From assembly GCA_000310025.1 (NCBI GenBank), contig FN648111.1, forward strand, positions 186,001 through 250,000: a stretch of DNA of 64,000 bases, in the 5' to 3' direction. Positions 52,346 through 63,516 of this stretch are shown here, one piece after another; position 1 is the first letter of the stretch; every line of letters begins with the position of its first letter. Source of the stretch: Ectocarpus siliculosus. Its lineage: Eukaryota; Sar; Phaeophyceae; Ectocarpales; Ectocarpaceae. The position numbers and the translations under genes are program-made. The notes below the pieces were generated by a model. That model had not been told where the DNA came from, did not search any database, and was given only the letters and a program-made list of their open reading frames with translations.

Positions 52346-54513
52346 GCAAAGGTCCAGGCGCGGGCGTCGGCGGTGTCGGGTCTGGGCGAACGGCCATCTC
52401 CGGAATTGGACTCAGTGGCGCCGAAGCGGCGGAATCCAACGGGCCGGGGAGCCGAAGATTGATGAACGCGAGGCGCACGAGCTACAGACTGAGGAACAGT
52501 CGGCTCGAGAAGCGAGTCCTCCGGCTGGGAAAAGCGATAGTCCACAGCCGGGCGCGGAGCACCGGCGGCAGCAGCAGCTCGCCGACGGGTTCGTATCGAA
52601 ATTAGATCGGTAGGATCCAGGGCGCGCCTGGATGAAGCACCAGGGCGTGTAGCGGGCGTTTCTGTCGCATCTTGTACGGAAAAAACACCAGCAGCAGTCG
52701 AAACTGCAGAACGACCCGAGGCGACCAAGGGAGGGCGGTTGCGAGCGGTTGTAGAGCCCGAAGCACCGATAACAGTCGGGGTTAAACCTCGAACAGACCA
52801 AACGCCCGAGGGAACGTCAGAATGAGCGACAGTAGCGCGCGGTCCGTGCTCGCGAAAATCAGCAAAATCAGCTGAAGAAGGCGGTAGCCCACCCAAGACT
52901 GAACTCGGGGCGGACGGCACGAGCCCACCCAAGCCAACACCGGCTTGATGGCCAGAAGGCACAAACCCACAAGAGCGGATAAAATAAACCGTTTCATCTT
53001 CAGCCGACGGAGTCAAACGACTGCGGCCAGAACGGTCACGCTCGGTAGCTTCTATCGGTAGCCGAGAAAGGAAGTCAGCATTGCCGTTAGACGAACCCTT
53101 GCGATACTCAAGAGTGTAGGAGTATGCCGTCAGGAACTCCAACCAACGTTGAACGCGAGCGTTGTTTTCCCCCACCTTTGCAAGGTGTTCAAGGGACTTG
53201 TGATCCGTGAAAATCTTGAAGTGGGTGCCTCATAGGTAACCGCGAAGGCGCTTGATGCACCAAATGATACTGCCAGCTTCAAGATCCAGAGGAGTCCAAT
53301 GGCGCTCAGATTCCAAAGTAGCTCGGCTAACAAAAACGATAGGCCGAATAGAGCCATCAGGTTGTTCTTGTTCCAAAGTTCCACCAAACCCATCTTTACT
53401 CGCGTCACAGTAGAGGCGAAAAGGGCGCGAACCGTCGGATACAGCATCCCAATCTGGATACACCAAAACTGGAGGGTTCGCCAGTTCTTCGAGAAGTTGG
53501 CGAACGACGGATTCCATTGAACCCGTGAACTCCAACTTCACATTCTTTTTAAGAAGAGTCGTAAGAGGGCGAATACGCTTAGCATTCTGTGGAAGAAACT
53601 TCCGGTAATAACCCAAACCACCCAGCAAAGCTCGAAGCTGCTTGGTGTCTTTGGGCATCGGCATCTTGGTGAGAGCAACAACTTTTTCACCATTGGGCCG
53701 AACTCCGTCCGGAGATATAGTGTGCCCAAGAAACTCGGCTTCCGTGGCGCCAATAGTGGCTTTCGGAGGAGTCAGTTTCAAATGGTGCTCGCGCAATCTT
53801 TCGAAAAGAGAGCGAATGGTCGCTACATGAGCGGCCGGGGTCTCATCAAAGACAATGAGGTCGTCCAGATACGACGCAACACCTCGAAGATTTTCGATGA
53901 CTTCCTTGACGACCTTACAAAACCATCCGGGAGCAGCGGCACTGCCCTGAGGCATTTTCAACCACTCAAACAGCCCAGAAGACGTAACAAACGCCGTGAG
54001 GGGGATGGTATCACGATGAACCGTGATCTGATGGAACGAAGATTTCATGTCAAAGAGAGAATAAACCTTCCCCTTCAACAATTCGTCCAGAGTATCATCA
54101 ACTCTAGGAATCGGAAGCTGACTAAGAGCACATAGTTTATTCAACTTACGATAGTTTACGGTGATGCGAACACCACCGGATTTCTTGGGTATAACAACCA
54201 AAGGACTCGAGTACGGTGACGTCGAGTGTTGTACAAGACCCGCAGCAAGATATTGGTCGAGAATAGCGTCCACTTGCTTCGAAACCGGAGGACTAACTCG
54301 GTACGGACGAGATGTAACGGGCTCACTGCCGGAGGGAACGGTCAACTTGAACGGGAACAATGAACAAGAACCGAAATCCGTAGGCGAACTGGAAAACACG
54401 TCGTGATATTCACATAGCACCTTACCCAATTCGGTAATAACGTCCGGTGTCCAACCAGGACGATATAAATTAAACGTGATTTCTCGCAAGTGACGGGGAA
54501 GCTTATCCCACAC
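52315..54513 (-). pseudogene. Reverse transcriptase and RNase H (one in-frame TGA)
   Basis: Copies element RNA to DNA and degrades the RNA strand. RT motifs: PYSSPLVVIPKKSGGVR, YRKLNKLCALSQLPIPRVDD, YSLFDMKSSFHQI, FEWLKMPQGSAAAP and the catalytic ASYLDDLIVF. RNase H: FRLYCDASKDGFGG, LDLEAGSIIW and KIFTDHKSLEHL supply its acidic residues, and ADFLSRLP ends it. The TGA at 53230-53232 falls in RGYL-stop-GTHFK and looks like CGA changed to TGA. A long Ser/Pro/Arg-rich linker follows RNase H before the integrase. Confidence 0.92.
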
Positions 54514-54880
54514 ACGAGAGAACTGGCACGTTGGTCTGGTGCTAAACGCGCCAAAAGAGCCGGGGAAGGCGAAAGAGGAGTCGAATCAGAAGGATTCGAA
54601 CCAGGCGCCGGATGCGGCGGTTTGGCGGTCCGTTCATGCAGATCATACACAAACGAATGAGCCGTCGGTGACGCTGTCGAACCGGAGCCATCGTAGTTAA
54701 AAACGGGGCCAGGGTCCGTGTGGTCAGATTGCGAGGTGTCCGAAACGGGAGTGGGTGAAACGGCGGTGGCCGGAAGACCAGCTTCGTCGGTATCACACGG
54801 AAACGCACCAAGGGGAACCTTGAGGAGGGGCGCTGAAGCGGTACCCAAAACATCACCCGGTTCCAAACTCGAAACTCCCG

Positions 54881-55864
54881 CTAATGGCACACGTTGGCGG
54901 CCATGAGTAACAAAATGTTCTTCTGAAGAAAACATGGACGTTTGACAAACATATCTACCAGATAATTGCCTACAAGGGCAGGAGACCCATCACTGCGAAC
55001 TAAATCAACTGGAACCAGTTGGTGTTCAGGCAGTAATTGAATGGGATGTCGGCCAGCATATCTAAGCTGGAAACTACCCTCACGAGCAGTGACGTCATGC
55101 ACAAAAGCTTCAGCACCACCGTGCTTATGGTGGGCCAAAGTTAGTTCCCCGAAAACGCGATCATTGGAGCGTCTTGTGGGCAAGGCACGGTAGGAACGGT
55201 CGCTAAAACGCATCCAACTATCCCTGCCGAGCAACACATCATGTTGCATATCACCGTCAGGCACAACATACGCCCAAACGGCGAGAGAAGCGGTCGGGAA
55301 GTTTCGCCGAAGAAACTGCACGCTTAAACGGACCATGGTCGACGTTTGAAGGGGGGCGGACTCACCAAACCCTCCCCAACAACGAGGTTGGGTGCGTGTT
55401 TCAAACAACGACGAAGCTGCACCCGCGGCTTTCATGGACTCCCAAGTTCGAGAACTAACGAAAGTCTGGGGTGAACCGGTGTCCAGCAACGCCACGCATC
55501 CAAATTGCGTAGAAGCCCAGCCACAATGGGTGAGGATTCGTGCAGTGAAAGAGTCATCGTCAACCGTGATTACACCGCCGACTAAACTAGGACCTTGCTC
55601 AGGAAGCAAAAGCCACTGAGGACCAGGATGGTCAGTGTCCCGAGACACAGCCCAAACGCTGTTGTCATGATCGGACGGGACACTAGTGGCGTATTGCGAA
55701 AAGGACGCAAAACGCTCCGAAGACGACGGCACAGGTGCCGTCGACAGCCGTTGATGCGTGGAAGGATTAACTTCGAACACGGTACAACGATCTGGGCTGG
55801 GCGTTTTACCCAAAGCCGCTAAGCGAGAACTACGTTCTGGCTGTGGGGCGTTTGATCGTAAAAG
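54881..55864 (-). pseudogene. Retroviral-type aspartic protease region
   Basis: Processes the polyprotein. The active-site motif is CVALLDTGSPQTFVSS. A second strand signature (QHDVLLGRDSWMRF) and the segment VGGVITVDDDSFTARILT precede or follow it as expected. The frame is the same as the second half of the NADAR domain and begins directly after that domain's stop at 55865-55867. It runs out near 54881; the continuation (FVTHGRQRVPLAGVSSLEPG) is in another frame from about 54935, so an indel lies near 54930. A further frame change near 54520 precedes RT. Confidence 0.85.
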
Positions 55865-57365
55865 TTAGCGAACGTTCTGTAAAGCTACACCCAACAAATT
55901 TAGACCACGCCAACGAGACGGACGACAAGCGTCCGGATGATCTGCACGAAGACCGATTCCCCAAATGCAGTCATAAGGACTGGCTTCTGCTAAAAGTTTG
56001 TCTCCGGATCCAAGGAGGTGTAGTCTCATCTCGGATTTTGGGAAAATTTAGCGTAAGAGCCGGTCAGCACGATATTTTCGCGCTCCTTCTCCCAGAGAGT
56101 TTGGTCGAAACCCTGGACCGCACGACCATACTTCTTGTGTAGATCGGGGTCGGAAACTCTCATGATGTTCTGTAGACATTCGCGGTCGCCAAAAAGACGA
56201 GCTTCTCTGCAGCAAAAAATTGCTCTGCATACACATACGAAGTACCATCAACGACAAAAGTAGATGAGGTCAATTGACAGAAGGGAGAAGGGGATTTCCA
56301 AGATAGGACCACGTCTGAATTGGAGTACTCCTGAGTAGCATCGAAACCAGCGTCTTTCGAGGACGGGCGATGACGAGAAGTACGAGCAGGATGTGTGTCA
56401 ACTGGTAAATGACCTGAAGTGGGAGACGCCTGGGCAGCATTATGATCAACATCTTCTGCAGATGGGCCGGTGCCAGGTGTGCGGGCAAAGGAATTTTCAT
56501 CCATTGCTAAATTGCCTAAATCAGGGGGTGGGTCCATCGGAGAATTCGAATCCACTGCCGAATTCGCCGAGATAAACGGGGGCGCCACGCTTCGAATAGG
56601 GCTGTCCGTTTCTAGATCTTCTACCGTACCCGCATCCGATCCGGACCAGGGGGCATATAGATCGCTTTCGCGAGGAGCGGACACCAGTGCTTTGTCTGTC
56701 AATACAAGTTTGGACGGTGCAAGGTGCTCCTGGCCGGTCCTCCGTGACAAGGATCGCGAGCATACCGTATTTACGGCGGGCGTATCTGAAGCGTCCTCTG
56801 GAGACGGTGCTGTCAACACTCTCATCGTCGATCGCGGGATGTTCCCGGTTTGCACCTCTGCACGATCGTTCTCGTTGGCAATTGGTGGGGTCTGCTTAGC
56901 CCCACCGGGCGAGAATCGTCGGTCGGAACCTGACGAAACCGCTACCGGTGCTGCGGCGGCTGGCGGACCAACGGCGGCAGCGAGCACAGACGAATCACAC
57001 GTATCAGAAGACGCATCAGAATTGACCACTTCTGACGAATCCTCCTCAATCATATAAAGCGCGTTGCTCTGGCCGGTCTTACCTGCAGACGCCGGGGGGA
57101 GCTGCCGAACTACACTCGGTGGCCCCGCGCGTCTGGTCGCTCTGTTCCCGCACCTCAAGACGGCACTCCCCTCGGGGGAGTCATTTCCCGAAAAAGTACC
57201 CATCAAAAGAGGCGAAGTAGCAGAGGTTGCAAGCGAAATGTCGGAGGGTAAAAGGGGAACGGCATCGTCTTGTGCATTCCCAACCCTCTTGTCCGAATAT
57301 GGAGAAGAAACAGCGGGTGCAAGGGCACCAGCGTTTCGCAGGGCAGGAGCACCTCGCTCCACCAT
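55865..57365 (-). pseudogene. NADAR (YbiA-like) domain ORF within the retrotransposon
   Basis: The ATG at 57365 opens about 340 residues of Ser/Ala/Pro-rich, probably disordered sequence, then a NADAR domain. In the first frame: SPSPFCQLTSSTFVVDGTSY and VYAEQFFAAEK, ending by 56160. One base earlier in frame the domain continues: LFGDRECLQNIMRVSDPDL, KYGRAVQGFDQTLWEKE, YAKFSQNPRMRLHLLGSGD, AEASPYDCIWGIGLRADHP and WRGLNLLGVALQNVR, stop at 55865-55867. The frame change lies in about 56181-56205 and fits one missing base after the AEK codons. NADAR proteins handle NAD/ADP-ribose-related substrates: YbiA acts in riboflavin-intermediate removal, and others remove ADP-ribose from nucleic-acid guanine. 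It sits between Gag and protease, where no enzyme is expected. Confidence 0.9.
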
Positions 57366-57579
57366 CCCTGATACACGTACATCTTGTGAAGAACGTGCAA
57401 TATGTCCCGATGGTGCCGAAGGCGGGTCGGGGGAGGTACACGAACCGCCACCGACGAGTCAGTTGGACCCACGAGCATTGTGGCCATTCTGACCGCCAGA
57501 TTGGAAATTTCCCGGCTGTCTAGCATTCATTGTAGTTAGACGAAACAGAAGCGCCGGGAGGAGAGCCTGTGTGGACCGA

Positions 57580-59504
57580 TTATTGCGGTCGGTATGTAGA
57601 CAGAGCACCAGTGTGATGGGTGTTGTCTGTGGACGGCTGTCGCGAGTTATGAGCAAAATTTCCATTATTGCGACCATCATTCTGGGAGTTACCGTTGTTA
57701 CGGTAGTCGCCTGCGTGATTTCTACGAGAAGACGAAGAGTGGCGCTTGTTACGCCCGCCACCAGCACCTGAACCGGTGTGTGGCTTGCGACGGTAAGACC
57801 TCATACGGCCTTGCCAACGTCGGAAAGCGTCAGAGTTGTCGTTCAGCTCACCTAGTTCTGGGTTCAACAGACCGCTAGAATTTGTGAAAGGAGCTGGGCA
57901 GTGTTTCATGGAATGGCCATCACCAGAGCAGTTCAAACAACGGTTACGGTTCTCTCGAAACGCTTGCGAGCGAGCGTCCTGAGTCAAGACAGGAGTCCAC
58001 AAAAAAGGATCACCGGTGATACGGAAAGAGGAACTGACTTGGTACACATTCGACCAATCGCCCTGTGTGGCGGGCCATGCACTATAATCACGGGAAAACG
58101 GATCATCACCGCCGCCCTGAGACTGAACTGCCAAAACGACAGGATTTTGTGTAGAGCCTTGTGCCCACCGGCCCGAAGGCGCAGGTGCAGGTGCACGGTT
58201 CTGGGAACGCCGGGGCTGCGAAGAACCAGGCGTGGAAGACAAAGAAAAATACTCTGAACCTCCTATAGCGGGGGTTTTGTTGGTGGCCAAAGGCGCGAAC
58301 GCCTGCCACATGCCACATGCATCAATCGAGTCAAACGGTGTCACGGCCGTAGCCAGATCACCAGGGTACAGCATCGGAGCCAAAGACGGAAACTGTTTAC
58401 TTACAGAATTCCTGACTATCTCAAGCACCATAGACCCGCTAGGAGCCAAAACACGCTCAGATCCGGTGACAGAAGAAACCAAAAGGCGGAACGCCCTAAG
58501 GTAATCCGCAAACAAGGTTCCATTCGAAGCACCAAATTGCTGAAGTCGCAAAAACGACTCCTATCGATCTCCGACATCGAATTGCTCCGACAGCAGCCGC
58601 AGAAGGAGCGTGAAGGCCTCTGGACCCGTGGCTCCTTCATCCAGCCTCCGCTTCACTTGCTGAAAATAATCAGAAATGGAGAGGACAAGGTCGGATGTAG
58701 TAGGTTTGTCAGGTGAGATCGCACTCAAAAATCTCTTTCGAAGAGGGCGCTCCCAACCTCGGACAAAATCGGAGTCCATCAAACCGACGCTACGATCATC
58801 ACACAACATCAAAATATCCGTGAGCGCAGATCGAACGGTGCGAATGAGCTGCTGATATGCATCAGCTGGCAGCAAAGACGCAGGGAAAGGCATAGCGGAT
58901 ACACGTTCAACTTTTTTTCGGTTAAGGGTGATGTACTCACGTTGGACACGAGCAACATGTGCGGCATCAACTGCCGAAGCAGCAGCAGCAACCGTTGCAT
59001 GGCGAGCGTGAGCAGTGGTGGAAGAAAGCGGTAAAGCACTATCATCGGTGGGCACACTTGCTATGGCAAGAGGCTCTGTTTTTACAGACGGTGGGGCAGC
59101 TTCAACAGCAACACCACTGGGTTCGGTCTTAATAGACGGTTTTGTGTCTGCAACATCAACACCACGGAAGTCTGTCAACTTGACAGACTTGTAACTACGC
59201 AACACAGTGTTCGAAAACACAAGATGAGCATCACGCAGAAGAGCGTTAAGACGATCATCAGAAGCAACATGCACGAGAGACGGTACTACTTGCCTGGAAG
59301 ACCGGCCCGAAGAAGCCTTCCGAGGAAGACTACGCTCCGAGGCGGAGTCCGAGGATGCTCCTCCAGCGGTGTCCGAAGACGGGTGGGAGGTGCGGCTATT
59401 CTTGTTCGCTCCTTTCTTGTCCGCGCGCTCCGAAGAGCTGGACGCCGAAGAAGATGGAAGGCGCGACCACGATAGCTGCTATCGCTGTCGCCAGAGCTGC
59501 CGAA
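57580..59504 (-). pseudogene. Gag, main part with zinc knuckle (one in-frame TAG)
   Basis: Structural/RNA-packaging protein. The frame is open from after a TAA near 59504 to 57580 except for TAG at 58561-58563 (FDVGDR-stop-ESFLRLQQFG). The first part is Ser-rich, then helical: DDRLNALLRDAHLVFSNTVL, LTDILMLCDDRSVGLMDSDF, KRRLDEGATGPEAFTLLLRL. The second part continues the capsid-like fold (FADYLRAFRLLVSSVTG), then the nucleocapsid knuckle CLNCSGDGHSMKHC (CX2CX4HX4C), then an Arg/Asn/Ser/Gly-rich RNA-binding tail (RRNHAGDYRNNGNSQ). NADAR follows in a different frame. Confidence 0.85.
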
Positions 59505-59970
59505 CGGTTAATCTCCTGTCCTCCATGATATGACGAACAACGAACCGTTCGAAAATAGCTGCTTCACAGCAGCATCTATCGCATGAAAGTACAAGCATAT
59601 GGGCAGGATGGGTAGTGTTCACAAGAGCTATCACGCCCAGAATTCTTACAAGCGTCGCTTGCTCCCAAGCTCTCCTGGGTGTTGCTACTCGTAGAGTTCA
59701 AGGGCAGCAGCAGTAGCTGCACGTTCATGAGCGGAAGAAAGCATGGGGGGCGGAGCAGGCACATGGTTAGCAGAAGCTACAGCGCGTGCATTGCGAGCCT
59801 GGTGACGATTATCACGAGCAAGCGCCTGCTATCTGTTCTCTTAGAGTTCTCTTAGAGGAATTTAGGATTCTGAGAAGCGGACACTCGGGCGGCGGTCACA
59901 CTACATGTAGCATCAGTATGCACCGACCGAGCGCCCGCGCTGCTTCCCCGAACAGGAATCAGCGATTTTG

Positions 59971-60735
59971 CTACATGGTTAATAGCAGGCGTATCGCAAC
60001 GCACACTTCAAGAGGTGTTGATGGTCCTTGGTGCGACTGAGCGCACGTCCGAACGAACACTAGAGCTGCTAGGTGCAACTGCGAGTGCGGAGGGGTGTTG
60101 TCCAGCGTCAGAAAAATGACAGTCCCGTCAGCAAAAGACGGGACAAGAGACACATCACGCGAAGCGAGTGTCGGTCCTATTGCGACTGAACGCACATCGG
60201 AAGTTCCTAGTGCGACTGAACGCACATCGGAGGGTTGAAGAAGAGCTCCTATTGCGACTGAACGCACATCAGAGGGGTGGGTGGCTACTACAGCGGAACC
60301 AGTGGCCACCACCACATCATCACCAGAAACAATAGTCTCAAAAGGAGACGGAGATGTTTTGGAGGGGGTATGAACGGCATCAACAGCAGAACCAGTGGAC
60401 ACAAAAGGAGCAGCCGGTTTACGCGCACGCACACTACTCGGGGCTATAGCCCCACGAGCACGCTCATCCTCTTGGAAAAAGCGAACACGCCTGGCCTCAG
60501 CGCGAAGCTCAGACAGACGTTCGGCCTCTTCTTGAGGATCAGCGGCGCGAGCACCAACACCATCATGCGGTGCATACAGAGCGTGGTCGAAAAAGACCGA
60601 GGCGACTGCAGGATCAACATGTGATACAGCAGGCAGCGCCTCTGGCGAACCAGGCGGTGGGGGAGGAACCGACTGCAGAGAACTGGCAGGGCTGGCGGAC
60701 TCTGAGTCCTCGTTGCCGTCCCTACAATGAGACAT
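59971..60735 (-). pseudogene. N-terminal Gag-related ORF with internal repeats
   Basis: The first ATG after the 5' LTR is at 60735 (SHCRDGNEDSESASPASS). The protein is Pro/Ala/Ser-rich with a helical, charged segment (EEAERLSELRAEARRVRFF) and three to four copies of PSDVRSVA(I/L)G encoded by DNA repeats at about 60174-60270. The frame stops at 59971; sense-like remnants continue in another frame to about 59690 (PPPMLSSAHERAATAAALEL). It probably formed one ORF with the downstream Gag before decay. Confidence 0.6.
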
Positions 60736-60851
60736 ACCAAGAAAGGAAAGCAGGCGCAAGACCGCGCGGTAGAGATGTAGCCAGTGGAGCAAAAACGAGC
60801 TCTCACGCTAACAACAGAGAAACCAAAGAGCCGAGGGAAAGGCTAAAATCC

Positions 60852-60869
60852 TTTACTGCAGACACGCCA
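60852..60869 (-). other. Primer-binding site candidate
   Basis: Directly after the CA end of the 5' LTR in transcription sense the sequence is TGGCGTGTCTGCAGTAAA. The leading TGG pairs with the CCA end of a tRNA; I cannot name the tRNA. Confidence 0.6.
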
Positions 60870-61136
60870 TGTTGTGGGATTACACGCGTAGCGATCCCTG
60901 TAGACCCTGATGAAGACTCACTTGTTTATTAATCTCTTGGAACAAGCAGTGCTTGCTGTTGCTTTGCTCTCGAAGGTAGACTGAGCACAGAGGGGGAGGA
61001 CATGCTCCCTCTAAAAGGGGCCACAAAGGTCCTGTCCCCTGTTTTATCCTTCCATCGGGAGTTACATCTCCCGCACTTTCCTCTGGGAATTACTCCGCAA
61101 TACCGTTGGCACTGGCTACTTTCAAATCCCATAACA
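60870..61136 (-). repeat. 5' LTR
   Basis: 267 bp; matches the 3' LTR except C/T at the GA(C/T)GAAGACTC position and A/T in GGCTAC(A/T)TTCAAATC. It abuts Helitron-derived sequence at its outer (right) edge with no duplicated target. Confidence 0.95.
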
Positions 61137-61256
61137 ACAAGTTATCACGTATACTGAAACTGGTCAAGTATTGTGCTACTGAAATCGCTCATGATGTATG
61201 TGACATCGTATACTGGGTTGTTCTCAAGATAATACGAATAACAGCAGCCGTCTTCA

Positions 61257-62365
61257 TTAGTTGATACTGATACAAGGCTTTCGGCGGCTTACGCCGCCAC
61301 GCTGAGAGAAGCGTACCGCAAGACGCATGTTTCTTGGCGTCTGGTAAACGATGGTATGCGGTGGCTGTGAGATTCCCAGCAATTTGTTCCCGCAGTATGC
61401 AGATGTGAGAAATGATGTACCATTTTTGTTGACAATGTACTTCTCGTTGTAGTCCAGGTACGTGAGGGAATCGAAGTCGGACTCGGTAGGTCTTCCAAAG
61501 TACAGCATGAGGTCGGATTTGGTCTGTTCGGCTTCCGACTTCTGTTCGGCACGTGTAAGAGTTTGATCGACAATGACGTGTTGTTCATCGGGAAGGTGCA
61601 AGCGAAGGGACGTGACGGAAGGGTGGCGCTCCATGATGTGGAAACCAAGTAATCGCCACGCAGCCTCTGCCGCTGACACGTATCTTGCCGATCGGTAAGC
61701 TTCAATTTCGTCACCACCACAAACAATCTTGGCCTTGATAAAGTCGGCGCCTTTCGTGATGTACTTGTAAATATACTTGACTATGGCGTTGGCGGTGCAG
61801 ACGTCAAAACACATGTGACAGTTGTATTTGGAAAGGAGCCAAATGTTGTACGGTGCTATCCATTGATTGGTGGCGAATGATTCGATAAATTTGCCGTTCA
61901 CTCTGTGTGTGTAGGGAAATCTCTCTCCGGTATCTCTACGACGGTACTCGGCTCTACCGGTCTTGCCCACAGCGGCTACGTCACGCCATGGTTGGGGATA
62001 GTTTTTGCCGCACACCTTAACTCCAGGCCGTTTTCGATCTTCCTTCATGCACGGTGATGTGGGGTTGTGACTGCCACACTGTTTATGTACCATGAGGTTC
62101 AGCACTTGATCTCTTGATCTACCATTGTTGAGCTCTGGCGGCGGCACTTCCGCCCAACACCATTCGTCCATTTCTCCCATCTGATCGGGCAAAGGTCCCT
62201 CAAAGCGCACTACTAAATGCATATGGGGCATGCCCCTCTTCTGGAACTCTACGCAGCTCATCTCAAAGTCAATCGGTCCAAAAATCTTGCCACTGCTGAG
62301 GTCTTTCATGAGTTCAGCCATTTTAATTTTGAAGACACGGTCGCATAAGTCTGGCCTGTCTGGTA
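61257..62365 (-). pseudogene. Helitron Rep domain (HUH endonuclease), truncated
   Basis: Rolling-circle replication initiator of a Helitron transposon. The reading starts at RPDLCDRVFKIKMAEL, then KIFGPIDFEMSCVEFQKRGM and the HUH motif PHMHLVVRF. CGKNYPQPW and GKFIESFATNQWIAPYN follow, then the two-tyrosine motif KYIYKYITKG. It ends at a stop at 61257, before any helicase motifs, about 120 bp from the LTR of the retrotransposon. Intact Helitron proteins carry a Pif1-like helicase next; it is absent here and to the left of the retrotransposon. Frame differs from the N-terminal ORF by one base near 62365. Confidence 0.9.
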
Positions 62366-63480
62366 AGTATTAACCCACGAGTTGTGTTGACTGAGAAGGT
62401 TTCGGACGGAGTCGACGATATTAGGATCGATGCCGAGGCTTTCGCCGTACGCTCTGTGCTCGTCGTCGTAGACATAAAATCTCGCGTTATTTGATGGTTG
62501 ACGTTGTTCTCCTGTGTATAGGTTTTCGGCATCAAATATTCGGCGATATGCCTTGCCACACATCGTGAGCATTGACGGCGGAGACGGCGTTCCTTCCCAA
62601 CACCCTTTCGGACTTGCCCCTAGAGCCGTAAAAGAAAACAGACTATTTAATCGCCGTTGGTGTTGGATTACGTTGGGGTGATTGAACAACTCTCTGGCAG
62701 CGTCTGGTAACGGAGGCAAGTTGGCGACGGAGAATTTACCGTTGCTGCAACAGTTGATAACTTCTTCTTTCCATAGCTTGGCTCCACAATGTTGACAGAC
62801 GATGTTGTTGGGATCAGAGAGGAGCGGATACTGAAATTTGTGCTCTTCGGGGAGCGAAATACTGTTGTCACCAAAGGCGATGACGCCAACCCGTGGATTG
62901 TTTTGCCTACGACGTTGAACGATGAAACGACGTAGCGCTGTTCTTCTCGTTCTTGCTCTGGGTTGCAGTAGACGATGACGACGCATTGCACTTGATTGTT
63001 GTTGAGTGATGGTCCCTGCGGACGCGGCCAGCCGAATTGCGGCTACTATAGAAGTAGATAAGTGTCCTGAGAAATTAGTGCTATTAATCTCAGCCTCTAG
63101 TTGTTCGTCTACATTCCCGTTGTGAACTTGAAGGGACTGAGATTCAGGTGTCGTTATCTTTGCTTCTGCAGGCGCATGGTTGTTTCTACGACGAGTAGTT
63201 CGTGTGCTACTATCGGGCTCACTTATCTTATCTTCACGTATACTATTGGATCGTGCACGGATTTGGGCAGTAGAATTGCACTTCTCTTCGGCAGGCGACA
63301 TAGCGGGACGACGACAATGCGTGCGTGTTCGGGGAGGTCTTCCACTCGTCGTGTCCGCTGAACTTTCTTGTGCAGGTGCAGGTGCATGAGTACTACGCGT
63401 GCGCGATCGTGTCCGCGGCCGGCTATGAACAGATTTTGATTGCGTAGAGGTCGAACTTGTTTCTAGTGAAGATATTTTTT
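62306..63480 (-). pseudogene. Helitron protein N-terminal part with zinc finger
   Basis: Upstream half of the same Helitron protein. The N-terminal third is Ser/Thr/Arg-rich and disordered. Then come VIAFGDNSISLPEEHKFQYP, the zinc-finger-like CQHCGAKLWKEEVINCCSNG, LPPLPDAARELF, RRLNSLFSFTALGASP and YDDEHRAYGESLGIDP. The frame runs past the Rep domain start and stops at 62306, so a one-base shift near 62365 disconnects it from Rep. The frame is open into the inverted-repeat element at the right, so the true start is unclear. Confidence 0.82.
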
Positions 63481-63516
63481 GACGGCGGCAAATAGCTTTG
63501 GGTGTTCGTGTGTGAT

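Larger units (their letters stand above)
48949..61136 (-). mobile_element. Ty3/Gypsy LTR retrotransposon with a NADAR domain
   Basis: A 12.2 kb element transcribed leftward. Both LTRs are 267 bp, begin TGTT(G/A)TGGGATT and end with the complementary CCCATAACA, and differ at two positions. Order on the minus strand: 5' LTR, primer-binding site, Gag with CCHC knuckle, NADAR ORF, aspartic protease, reverse transcriptase and RNase H, integrase with chromodomain-like and Tudor-like tail, 3' LTR. PR-RT-RH-IN order identifies Ty3/Gypsy. Coding sequence is broken by at least two in-frame stops (58561-58563, 53230-53232) and about six frame changes. Flanking 5-mers do not match (GCGTT left, ACAAG right), so no target-site duplication is visible. 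Confidence 0.93.

Noticed and set aside
56470-57057. 195-codon plus-strand open frame
   Set aside because: Antisense of the Ser/Ala-rich NADAR ORF; composition mirrors that frame and no motif is present.
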